Assembly: GCA_028386065.3 (NCBI GenBank)
Contig: JAKUCV010006247.1
Coordinates: 1-64,000 of the forward strand
Origin: Turnera subulata
Lineage: Eukaryota > Streptophyta > Magnoliopsida > Malpighiales > Passifloraceae
Reading direction: 5' to 3'
Length of the DNA: 64,000 nt
Positions 32,111-43,174 of the stretch are shown piece after piece (the first letter of the stretch is position 1; each line of letters opens with the position of its first letter). The notes below the pieces were generated by a model that was not told the DNA's origin, made no database searches, and was given only the letters and a program-made list of their open reading frames with translations. The translations under genes were made by a program, and so were the position numbers.

Positions 32111-33536
32111 ATTTCGTCCCCCAATTTTATAATACTTCTTCTTTTCTTTCTATGATTATGTTTTTGGTTTTTTACATTAACTTTTAATTGTTTGGGTTGA
32201 AAGAAGAATAAAAGGTTTGTTTATTGTTGAACTAGTTATTAAAATTAATGGCGGTCTATAGTTATAAAAATACACATTTTTAACTTTTTTTTAATATATG
32301 AAGGTTTTAGTTTCTAGTTTCTCTTTCACTTACAAAATTCCTCCTCTATTGGAATGTCAAATTGTCATTCCTTCGTTTTTATTATTTATTACTCTTTTTT
32401 TTTCATTTCCTCGAACTCATGCATATTTTATTATTAAGGTTTGCACCATTTTCCTAGGAGGTGCTCCATTTTAGTCAAGCTTGTCTGACACTTCATTAAA
32501 ATTAACATTTCCAATACTAATTTAAAAAATTTTTGCTCATTGTAATTTCCTACCATTATCAAATAACTGTTGTTTAAGGGAAACAAGATTATGCTTAAAA
32601 GATTGTATAAAAGTCTACCTTGCATTGATTAATTGAGGTTTTTATATTTGTTTTTTATCTCACTTGATTATTATATTTGTTTTGCCTATAATTTGATTAA
32701 AAAGTGAAATGCAATGCTGGTAACTTAGTCAATAATTCGAGAACATGCCAACACTGCTTATAGTGTTGTGGCATCGATCTAATTAAGTGAGCGAGCATTT
32801 TAACATTGATAATTATAATATCCATAATTTATTCAATATTATTAAGACTTAACATATTTGAAAATAGATAGGAAAAATAAAATTAAAATTTTTTGTTAGT
32901 GTTGATAACACATTAAATATCTTAATCATGATAATCTTAATTTCTAAAATAATTTTTGTTACATTTCTTAATCATAATAATCTTCAATTCTAAATCAATT
33001 TTTGAAAAATTTCTTAATCATGATAATCTTTATTTCTAAATCAATTTCTGTTTACTTTCTGAACCATGATAATCTTCATTTCTAAATCAATTTTTGCTTA
33101 CTAGGCACAACACATCATCCCTCTTTCTTATGATTTTTATAATGAACTAATTAACTATTTGAAAATAAAATTATTTTCAAAAACTATTTACATCCTACCA
33201 ACGAACCCAAAACATTTTTATTGGTATAGAGACAAATATGATTCACACATATTCATCAATACTAATGTTAAATAAACCTCCACTGTTTATTTTAATTATC
33301 ATCTAAATTATTCACACAAAAAAACAATACCACAATTATAAAACCAAGATTCTTTACATCATAATAATACTTGACTAAATTGTATCTCATTTGAAAAAAT
33401 TATTTAATTTTAATAATACAATTAGAAACTAAATAATTAATGTTACTAGAACAAGTATTTTATACAAACAAAAATTTATAAGGAATAGGAGGCTTAACAT
33501 CTGTGGATAGCAATTTGCATAAGTTTCCTCCAATAT
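32111..33536. other. A/T-rich intergenic DNA with a 46-bp tandem repeat
   Basis: No coding sequence is recognised. The only structured part is the 4 x 46-bp array at 32921-33104. Confidence 0.6.
32921..33104. repeat. Tandem repeat, 4 units of 46 bp
   Basis: Units start at 32921, 32967, 33013 and 33059, each reading approximately 'cttaatcatgataatcttna' then 'tttctaaatcaatttttg'. The period is exact, with scattered substitutions. Confidence 0.85.
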
Positions 33537-33593
33537 TTTAGCATAAATATTTTTTTTTGGTAAAACGGGAGACGCGAGGACTGTTATACTAGA

Positions 33594-36500
33594 TTAATGA
33601 ATAGGAATGTAGCGTAAACGCTCTACATGAGCTGCATCCGCAGAAAGTAAAGATAAACACTCTAGTGGTGGGGAATCCAAATAATGTAGACCAGCTTCAA
33701 GTGCAAACCCCTGAAGAGCCAATGAGTCAACCACCAGATTAGCTTCCCGGTAAACATGTTTGACGACCACATCCCACTCCAAGCCCAGCCAGTGTCGAAT
33801 GGTAGAGAGAAATGAAGAAAGATGCGGGTTATCATCGGAGCGACCCAACACCATGTCAACAGCAACCCTGGAATCCGATTCCACCAGCAGTTTACGACAC
33901 CCCAATGACCAAGCCATACTGAGTCCATCAATCAAACCCCAAAGTTCAGCCATGATAGCAGAGCCAGACCCAAGACCCATGAGTATCCCGTAAAGCACCA
34001 CTGCATGTAATCCTTGAGGAGTAGCGGTTCATAGCACCATCCACATTAAGTTTCCACCAACCAATCTCCGGCGAATGCCAACATATAGAGACACCACATG
34101 GGCGGAAGATGGATGGAGGACATCTTTCACCTAGGCAAAACTTGATGCATATTCCGAGACCTGCCACAGAATAATTTGACTATAAAATGAACTGAGCTCA
34201 TCCACATGATTGAAAACTAAAGAGTTTCGGCACTTCCAAACCCACCAGACTGCCGTTGCGAAAACCGAAGCCCACGGTTGACCTCCAACACATCGTCGCT
34301 GCCCTCTCAAATTCCATTGAAGCCAATTTTGCAGCTGAAGCTCAAAGAAAGCCCGATGAGACACCCGAGGAAGCAAGGCTTTCCACGTGCGCGTAACCGG
34401 ATAACAGTCACGCAAAGTATGGAGCACCGTCTCCTCAGCTTGACCGCACCTAGGACACAGATTATTGGTGGCTATATGACGTCTGACCCTTTGGCTGTTA
34501 GTCATAATGCCCTCATGCACCACCTGCCAAAGGAATGTGCAAACTCGGTACGACACTTTCAGCTGCCACAGATGCTTCCAATTGGGGAGGAAGGCTCTGG
34601 AGGATGGAATTCAGCTGCCACAGATGCTTCCAATTGGGGAGGAAGGCTCTGGAGGATGGAACAACTTATATGCACTGCGGGCACAGCATATCCCAGAAGA
34701 ATCATAAGACCAAACCACTGAATCATTACCACACACAGGAGATGGAGGAAGGATACTTGCAATGCGATCTAGTACGTTTATGGGAAGATATTGAGAAAAT
34801 AACTCCCAGTTCCATTGCCCTTGAGAAGTCACAAAAGCAGAGACTGGAAGCTCAAGCCAAGAGGCTGGAGGTTGAGCTATAGTAAGAGAATTAAGGGGAG
34901 GTACCCCAAAAAGCCAGGGATCTTCCCAGAACCGGACTGACGACCTATCACCTAAGCACCATACTACCCCCTTCAAAACCAATTCCCGCACATCCGTGAT
35001 TCCTCTCCAAATAGGCGACATCCGCGACTTCCGCGATACAACAGGGAGAAGAGTATCGCCTGCACCATACTTTGCCCTTAAAACTCGAACCCACAAAGCC
35101 TAGGGTCGAGAGATAAGAGACCAGGAAAGCTTCATAATTAGGGCATCATTATGAACCTTCATAGGACGCAACCCTAACCCGCCAGATTGTTTACTAGTAC
35201 ATACTTGCTCCCATTTTACCAATGACATTCGGCGATGTCCTTCCATTGAACCCCATAAGAAGGCCCGAGTCTTTTTATCAAGACTAGAGGTAATGGTGAC
35301 CGGAACATGCATATTTTGCATGACGTATGTGGGGAGGGCTTGTAGTACATACTGAGCTAGAGTCAAACGGCCAGCAAAAGACAATGTGTTAGCCTTCCAA
35401 CCTGCTAACTTACTATCCATCGCTTCCTCCATGAATCGAAAGTGCGAGCAACCCATCCGACCATCTATCAAATTGATTCCCAAATACCGACCCAAATCCG
35501 TAGTTAGGGAGAAACCAAGTGCGTCACTGATTTCCTGCTGGGTACCAGCCGACACTCCCTTAGAAAAGAAAATCCGCGATTTCTCAGCATTTACCTTCTA
35601 TCTAGAAGCCAAACAGAATAACTCAAGCACCTGTAAAATAATAGTCACCTGTGTAGGACATGCTTCTGCAAAAAGTAATAGATCATCCGCAAAAAACACA
35701 TGCGATAGATGCGGCCCCAAGGCACCAAATCGTAGAGGACGCCAGTCCCCAGATTCAACCGAAGCATCAATAAGGTGGGCAAGACGTTCCATACAAAGCA
35801 CAAAAATGTACGGAGATAGAGGATCCCCTTGTCTGATTCCTCATGATGGCTGAAACGAGTCCGTAACAGTACCATTCCACTGAATCTGCATAAAAGATGA
35901 TTGGAGACAAAACATAATAAGATCAATCAAAGGCCGAGGAAGATCGACCTCCTGTAAGGTGTCCCTAACGAAGGACCACCTTATCCTATCATAAGCTTTC
36001 TCAAGGTCAATTTTAAGAGCCATAAATCCTCTATCTCTCTGCTTGATACCCATTGAATGGATGGCTTCCTGCACAAGCACAATATTACCTCGTAATCTAT
36101 CTGCCTGGCACAAAGCTAGCTTGGTTCGGCCCCACAATAGCGTCCATAATAGGGCGCAACCTATTAGCAATTAACTTAGTAATGACCTTATACGTCACAT
36201 GACTTAAGCTTATCGGCCGAAATTGTTTAATGGTCTCCGGATGCTGGACCTTAGGCAGAAGCACCAATAAAGTCTTATTTAAATCTGCATCAAATTGTTG
36301 CAAGGAGAACGCCTCTTTAACATACCGCCTCTTTAACATACCGACATAATGATGGCCCTACAATCACCCACTATTTCTGATAAAATCCTGCTTGAAAACC
36401 ATCCAACCCCGGGGCCTTCCACGCCCCCATCAGGAACACCGCCGAACGGATTTTATCATCTGTTATGGGCTTATTTAGCTTATCACGGGAGTGCTCATCC

Positions 36501-37756
36501 AAAATAGGGAAACAACCACGACTGTTAAATAAAGTCACAGGCAGTCCCTCATCAGTATATAAATGACGAAAAAACTCCATGGCGACATCTTGCATTCGTT
36601 ATTGATCAGAGACCCACTTATCATCATCCATTTTCAAGGCAAGGATTTTATTATGTCGCCTACGAATGATCGTAGTAGTATGAAAATACTTAGTATTTCT
36701 TTCCCTGGAATAAATCCAATTAGTTCTGGACTTTTGAAACCACATGATTTCCTCCTGGGACAACACCTCATCATTTTCCTTTCTCAAACGCCATTGCAAC
36801 CGCCGCAATCGCCTACAATCACCCATATCCCGAGCCTTCTCAACTTCAGATAACCGGGCTAACAACCTTCGTTTCCGTTGGAGAATATGACCAAAGACAT
36901 TCTTGTTCCAATCCTGTAGGACATTAGAGAGTGAGGAAATAGCAACCTTAATCGGGGCCTCTGGCTGCCAATTAGATTCAATGGCATTCAAGAATTGCTG
37001 ATGTAGCATCTAGGCCCCTCGGAAGCGAAATAGCCGATTTTCTCGCACACCCCGGTTATAGGGGAACAAATCAATCAATAAAGGAGAATGATCAGACTTG
37101 ATGCGGGGAAGGTGAGTCACCAGGGCTTCCTCAAACAACAATCTCCAATCCGGAATGGCTACAGCACGATCCAATCTCTCTCTAACGCCTCTCCTCTCCC
37201 AAGTAAAGCAAGAGCCAATAAATCCAAGATCAATTAAACTACATGAATTCAAACAGTCGGCAAAAACATGGGCAGCCAAGACAACAACAGGCGCCCCTCT
37301 AGCCTTCTCAGAATCATCCAATAACGAGTTGAAATTTCCCGCCACAAGCCAGGGTCCATTCAACTCCTAAGAGAATTCCTGCAAACCTTGCCATAATGCC
37401 GATCTAGTTGCGATTACCGGACTGCCATATACAGCTGTAAAAGACCAGGATGAGTACCCTCGCATGGCAACTACCGTATGGATATATTGACGGTAAATTT
37501 CCTTCACTCGGATCAGGTCTTGTGCACCCTTCCACAGAATCCGAATGCCACCTAAAAACCCCACAGCTTTACTTCGGACATGCCAATCAAACCGAAGCTT
37601 ACGCACAGCACGATCCGCTTCCTTTCCACTAATCCAAGTTTCGAGAAGTACCATAAACTGAGGGTTATGTTGTGAAACCAGATCACAGACAGCCCTTTGA
37701 AACTCGTTCCTCTTTGCACCCTGACAATTCCACACTACTAAAGAGAACTGATTCAT
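33594..37756 (-). pseudogene. LINE ORF2: endonuclease-RT-zf-RVT-RNase H
   Basis: Endonuclease (37756-37010: MNQFSLVVWNCQGAKRNEF.., 'LLETW', 'VAGNFNSLL', 'KSDHSPLL'). RT (36600-35100: 'APGLDGFQAGFYQK', 'QFRPISLSHVTYKV', 'LKIDLEKAYDRIRW', catalytic 'FFADDLLLFAEA' near 35690). zf-RVT near 34556-34390 (CPRCGQAEETVLHTLRDC). RNase H at 34070-33594, with NVDGA, AELWGL, VESDS and HVYREANLVVDSLA. The first four open segments share one frame and are broken by TAG, TAG, TAA and TAG (37367, 37010, 36599, 36371). A 52-bp tandem duplication near 34560-34663 and other indels shift the later frames. Inactive copy. Confidence 0.92.
34560..34663. repeat. 52-bp perfect tandem duplication in LINE ORF2
   Basis: The unit 'cagctgccacagatgcttcc...' occurs at 34560-34611 and again at 34612-34663. 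Since 52 is not divisible by 3, it shifts the ORF2 frame. Confidence 0.95.
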
Positions 37757-37829
37757 TAATTAAATAGAAAATAAAGGAAAGACAAACAATCAACCAATCC
37801 ATTAGACAACAGCAGCCGTCGAAGGAGCC

Positions 37830-40800
37830 TCCTCCACCGGCTGAGAAGAATTACTTTCAACACCCTGCATTGAGTCATGCAGAGAAACACCATCAGGAGG
37901 CAGTGCTGGAGGGCCCACACTCCCAGCTGAATTCGGCACTCCAGTAAATACGACCGGCATGCCCCCTAGACGCTCCTTGGCCTTACGGCTTTCGCATCCG
38001 TAGCAAAAGCCACTTGCATTGGCCCAGTCGGGTGTTGCATATTACCAGACACTGAAAGGCCCTGAGAAATCTTAGTTAGGTCCTGCTGCACTGACTGTGT
38101 GGTAGGTGGGAACAAGGGAGTAGTCGATGCAGAAGCACCGGATGCAGCTAATTCCATGGCTTTTCGAAACATGACCGGCCAATCAGACTCGTTTGATCCT
38201 GAAATGTTGCCGACCCCCCCCCCCCCCCCCACTAGGGGGTTGTATACCACCTGAACTACCCTTTGACATTTCAGCTTGTTTGCGAGCAACCACTTTTGTT
38301 TAGCCAACCCTGCACCAGAATTCTTACGTGCTCGCTTAGGAGCTGCAGCCGCGGTAAACTGGGCCTTTTCCACAAGGCTCTCTTGCAGCACCCTGGAAGC
38401 CTCTCCCCCATCACCAACACCTGGTTCTTCCATTGAGGCTAAAACATCAAACCTCGATCCTTCACCCGTCCCATTACCGTGTCGATTACCTCCTGTGGCC
38501 ATCTTGTTAGTGTAATATGCCCAAAAGCCAATCATGGATGATAATTTGTAGTCATGTATACACATTAAGGTTATTCCAATAAGTATCGTTTATGAGATAA
38601 ACGCTTGCACATACTTATAACCCTAGAATATTTCATATTCTTAAATTGTCCCTAGTCGATTATTATTATGGATGGGTTGTAATAATAAATTAAGACTAGC
38701 ATATGTTGAGAATTGCATATGTGATATGAATTCTACATACGGGTACAAGTTAGAGAACTTGTGGACTGGACCGACCCACATAAGAACGCTACATGGAACG
38801 TTATATGTTTTGTCGATAGCGGTTCTTATAATGTATTGTCCGTAGACCTATGATCATCAAGGTTCCCAACATGTGAGTCATATGCTTTGATATTACTCCT
38901 GGTCATCCCTAACTGGATAGACGTAAGGGTAATCGTTGGGTATATGATGAGTGTGTAGTGGGTTTTGTATGATCCAGAGGGGATTCGTCTAACCCATATA
39001 ACGGGTATATTATCGGAGTGTTTCTTGATAGAGTTGAACCGTAAATGCATGGCCATGCTCGGATAATGATATATGATATCATTGGTATCCGTTTTACCGG
39101 TTAACTCGAGGATCAAGAAACCGAGATTAAACATATACAAGATTGACATATTCCATGTCTCGTGTTTAATCTTGATAATGGGACGAAGGGACGATGACAT
39201 GTTCCGAGGCACGTGGAATCAGTATTGATCTTGTCGTTCGGGTGGCAATGATATGTTGCTAGACGCCGCTCTTTGCTTATAATTGTAAAATGAGATTTTA
39301 CGATTATTTCCGAACGTACAAGTGCCTACAGGGTCACACACATACAGCCGTTGATTCGAGCAGGTGGTTGAACCGTGGTTGGACCATGATTGAACCAAGG
39401 TGCGGTTGGACCGTGGTTGGACCAGGGTCGTTTTGGGCTGGTTTGGTTCAATTATTGTCAGCATAATTAAGCCAAACTAGTGCTGTGATGAGTTGGTGTG
39501 TTTTGTGCATTAGTGGGTAACATGATTATGTGGAGACATAATCATATTGCTTAATGGACCACCATGTTGGCCATTAAACCACTACTTTATGTCATTTGAT
39601 GGGGTTGAGTGATCTGATCACTATTGCATTATCTTCCTCACTTGAGAGAGTTTTCAGAGCTTGAGAAGTGTTCTTAAGAGGTCTGAAAAATTGAGAGCAA
39701 AACACACATATCTTCTTTGTGAAAGAAGAGTCAAAACACCACACACAACTCCCGTTTCCTGTTGCTAGCACACCAGTTCGGGAGGGCTCGGGTTGAGGAT
39801 CGTGAGACGATCATCTTCCGGTTACAGCAGTTCGTGTGGATACCATAGAGGGGCGAGGCTTTTGTCTGGCTCTAGCTGATTCGGTACTACAGTTGGGTGA
39901 AAGACCTCAACCGAACAAGGTATGTAAAAATTGTTATTCGGTTTAGTTCCCTTCACATGGATCCTCCATGTGTATCCGGTATTTTCGCTGCGCATACATG
40001 TTGTATTTTTGTGCTTTTGATTGTCAATTGCATGAAGCGGATACTTACACATCTGTCCTTGCATTGGATTCCTACGGGATCGACTCGGAGCTTGCATCCA
40101 CGGCCCAAACCGCCCCTCACTGCCTGGCTCAGTCGCCTTCTCAGCATCCAAAACCTCCACAGGCTTATTTGTCTCCATAGGAGCAGTATCCTCAGTAACC
40201 ACCTGCGCACCTAGGCTATTTTCCTTGACCGCAGTCTGACACACTGTGCATCCCAGGATTGTATGTGTAGCTCGGCCACAATGGAAACACAAGTGAGGCA
40301 AACCTTCATACACCACATCGTACCACTCTCCATCAACCACTATTTTAGAGCACAAGGGTTTCGTCAAGTCAATATTGCAGGCAATACGGGCAAACTTGCC
40401 CCTGTCCATGCTCTGTGTGCTAAAGCAAATCCTCACAATAGAACCAATCTCATTCCCAATCATCTTCAATATACTATTATGATAAAGCCAACAGTGGAGT
40501 TCAGGAATTTGAACCCAGGCCACTACCGAACCAATAGAATGGGCAGACGGCTTGAAGAAAGGACGCCAAGTCTCTACTGTCAAATAGTGACCAAAAATCA
40601 TTCATGGTCCATCCGTAAGAGCATGTAGGTAATCAGCATGACTCGCAAACTTGACAAAATAATATTTATTCTCCAGGTCGATCACCTTGACAGGAGAAGT
40701 TAACTGCCAAATCGTTTTCAATCAGTTGCACAACACCGTATACCCAATACGTCTGCCCCATAACTTCACAATCAAAGTACTCTCCCACCGGCGATGGAGT

Positions 40801-41144
40801 TCCTTCCTGAAGCGATTCAAAATCGAAATCATTGGTCCTTTATCACTCCGAGTTACAGATAGATCGCCATCCTCTATTTCAAAGGATGTATCAATTGGAG
40901 GGCCGGAAATCTCCTTCGAAGCGACCGGAGTAAAAAGCTTTTCCTTATACGAAAGTTGCCCTAGAGGAACCGCAGCCGTTTCCGAGGTCTCCATGGACTC
41001 TCCCGAGAACCTGTTATCATACTTTTCCTTCCTAGAGTTCAAGTCATGGTCAGGAGGAACCGAAGACGGGACTACCACCGGTAGCCCAGTCGGCGGCGGT
41101 GTAGTGGACATGCAAACCCTAGAGAACACAAACTTGGAGGTCAC
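37830..41144 (-). pseudogene. LINE ORF1: DUF4283-type and zinc-knuckle RNA-binding protein, split by an LTR
   Basis: It starts at 41144 (MTSKFVFSRVCM). The N-terminal part is followed, after a frameshift near 40722, by a DUF4283-like region (about 40720-40380: 'PWMIFGHYLTVETWRPFF', 'VWVQIPELHCWLY'-like) and an intact CCHC knuckle, LCFHCGRATHTILGC (about 40285-40245). The frame reads into the solo LTR at 40049 and resumes beyond it at 38504 (MATGGNRHGNGTGEGSRFDV). The C-terminal part is Ala/Pro/Ser-rich and contains a 17-C run (38214-38230). It ends near 37966, or about 37830 in a shifted frame. ORF1 proteins of plant L1 elements bind the element RNA. Confidence 0.85.
38505..40049 (+). mobile_element. 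Solo LTR (1545 bp) inside LINE ORF1
   Basis: It starts TGTTAGTGTAATATGCCC and ends GGATACTTACA. A perfect 5-bp duplication, catct, flanks it (38500-38504 and 40050-40054). Deleting LTR and one catct joins LINE ORF1 in frame. It is homologous to the minus-strand solo LTR at 21597-23151. It contains the same 'ggttggaccgtgg' repeat cluster (about 39365-39430). Confidence 0.93.
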
Positions 41145-41184
41145 GAAAATTTCGGAGCTTCTTTGAGTTTAGCATAAATATTTT

Positions 41185-41727
41185 AACTAAAGTAATACAC
41201 TTATAGATAGAATTTAATATTTTGTATTAAACTTATATGTAAAAATATTATTATAAATATAATGCTTGAACAATATCACATAAAACCAAAGATATTTCTA
41301 TACATATAAAGTCATGTAGTTTTTTTTGTTATATGTATCATGGTTAGAAATCACGAAAGTAGAGCTGCATATGGTTAAAAAAAAAATAATAAAAGATATT
41401 TAGATGTTATTCGCAATTTCATGTCTAGAAACAAAGGAAGTATAGTAAAGAGAAGTACTAGAGCCACCTACTAGTACCACCCATAATTTCACATAGTTTT
41501 TGGTATCACACTTCCCTCTAAATGTAGCAAGCCTCGAAAATATGATACTATCAGGTGGAATATTGGAAAGGGATCGAGCAAGGTAGCTACATGGATGGAG
41601 ACATAGCTTTTAGATTCAAATTGCCAGTGTAACCCGCAAGTAGCTTGAGCATTTGATATTCTATGTAAACGATTTGGCTGAGATTAGTGGAATCACATAT
41701 GTTTCATCAAAAAAAAAAGAAGAAAAT
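41185..41727. other. A/T-rich spacer plus start of the AATP 3' flank
   Basis: There is no gene. From about 41673 ('gagattagtggaatcacata') it repeats the sequence at 43035-43090, so it belongs to the duplicated 3' flank of AATP copy 3. Confidence 0.6.
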
Positions 41728-41743
41728 ATAACTACTTTTTGCG

Positions 41744-42735
41744 AGCTTAGTTTTTGGCACGATCGGTGGTCGTCGATAGGTTGTTTAAAGGACAGTTTTC
41801 CTAGGTTGTATCGTGTCTCATCTTTTCAGTTTGCCTCCTTGTACGAGGTGTGGAACTCTGACTACTTAGGCTCACCACAAGGGGGTGGATGGCGTAGGAG
41901 GCTATATTCATGGGAATTAGAGATTTGCCGCCAGCTGCATTCATACTTGAATGCGCTCTCACTGTCTCCTTCTGCGTCTGATGGCTGGCTATGGTCATTG
42001 GGCTCTACGGGAGAATTCTCTGTTCAGTCTGCCTACCAAGCTCTACAGCCCACGTCTGCCCATGCCCCTAACAGTTCGCTTCCATGGCTCTCGGTGGCAC
42101 CTCCAAAAGTCGAGTCCTTCCTCTAGCGAGCACTTCATGATGGACTGCCCAGTAAGGCGACTCTCTTCGTTCGGGGTATGATGACGATCACTGAAGCACT
42201 TTGTCCACACTGTCGTAAGTGCATGGAAACGGTAGAGCATATGCTGCTCCATTGCCCAGTAGCACACGCTTTGTGGCAGCGACTCGTGCGGTGGCGGGGC
42301 ACGGTCTGGGTGGTGCCACGCTCTCTCGCCGAGTGGTTCCCACAGTGGCTAAGTTTGGCGGGCACACAGCGTTGTCAGGAAGGATGGATGCTCCTTGGTT
42401 TTGCCATGTTGTGGTCTTTGTGGCTTGCACGGAACTCTTTGGTCTTTGAGGCCAAGCCGATATGTCGGGATTTGCTGTTTGATCTGGTACTCACGCGTGC
42501 CTACTGGTGGTTCAAGGCTGCTCATCCCTCGTTCCCATATCCTGTAGGGAACATCCTCTCCACACCAGAGCCTTTCAAGGGGTGGCCTGGGAAGAACATA
42601 CGCGTGCTTGTTTCTTACATTGCAAATTGTGTTTTTAGCTTCCAGCCTTTCATTGTTGTTTTTTTATTCCCATTCCTTGTAAATATGGCTTGCATTTCCC
42701 TTCAATAAAACTCATCGATTACTATCAAAAAAAAA
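41744..42735 (+). mobile_element. 5'-truncated LINE (third LINE lineage)
   Basis: An exact 16-bp duplication, ataactactttttgcg, flanks it (41728-41743 and 42736-42751), with a poly(A) tail at 42727-42735. It encodes only the C-terminal part of ORF2: 'SFWHDRWSSIGCLKDSFPRL', a 'GEFSVQSAYQAL' block, then, after one TAG at about 42124, a zf-RVT domain with 'CPHCRKCMETVEHMLLHCPV' and 'LWLARNSLVF'. It is well preserved for a dead fragment. Confidence 0.9.
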
Positions 42736-42751
42736 ATAACTACTTTTTGCG

Positions 42752-43034
42752 CACACAAATTTTTTAAGGGGTGGCACATCTAGAGCAAGTGATTGCATCT
42801 TTTGCTATCAATTTTTTTCTTTTCGTACACTTTCTTTGAGCTTCATTGCATATTCTTCTTCATCATTCTTTGCTGTTTCCTCAATTTGACTGCTTTGTTG
42901 CTCGGCTGCACTTTCGGATTTCTCTCTTCTTGCACTCTAGAAACTTGAACAGACCACTCAAGGAAGTGTGAGGGTCCTCATTTTTCATGAGTTGCTCCCC
43001 AACTTCTGAGGAGTTATGTTTGTTTCCTCCAATT
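42752..43034 (-). pseudogene. Tandemly duplicated C-terminal tail of the AATP-like gene
   Basis: About 280 bp repeat the 3' end of AATP copy 3 (compare 43095-43380): the acidic/lysine tail codons, the 'ttgcactctagaaactt' block and 'catgagttgctccccaactt'. The repeat stops at 'gtttcctccaattt' and is followed directly by the 3' flank of the full copy. The duplication point lies between 43020 and 43040. Confidence 0.8.
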
Positions 43035-43174
43035 TGGTTGAAATTAATGGAATCACATATGTTTCAACAAAAGAAGAAAATGTGACTACTTTTTGCACAC
43101 ACAAATTTTCTGAGGGGTGACACATTTAGAGCAAATGTGATTGCATCTTTTGCTATCAATTTTTTTTTCTTTTC

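Larger units (their letters stand above)
33555..41167 (-). mobile_element. Near full-length L1-type LINE with RNase H domain
   Basis: The element is flanked by a 17-bp exact duplication, tttagcataaatatttt (33537-33553/4 and 41168-41184), with its poly(A) tail as the T-run near 33551-33559. Removing the 1545-bp solo LTR inserted in ORF1 leaves about 6.07 kb. ORF1 (DUF4283 and zinc knuckle) and ORF2 (endonuclease, RT, zf-RVT, RNase H) are both recognisable. It is full length at the 5' end, unlike the other LINEs here. Confidence 0.92.

Noticed and set aside
32921..33104. CRISPR-like array
   Set aside because: Head-to-tail repeat without spacers in a plant nuclear sequence; a tandem repeat.
39822..40210. 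Minus-strand ORF reading from LINE ORF1 into the solo LTR, and the opposite frames
   Set aside because: The right part is LINE ORF1; the rest is LTR sequence read through by chance, so the fused product is not a gene.
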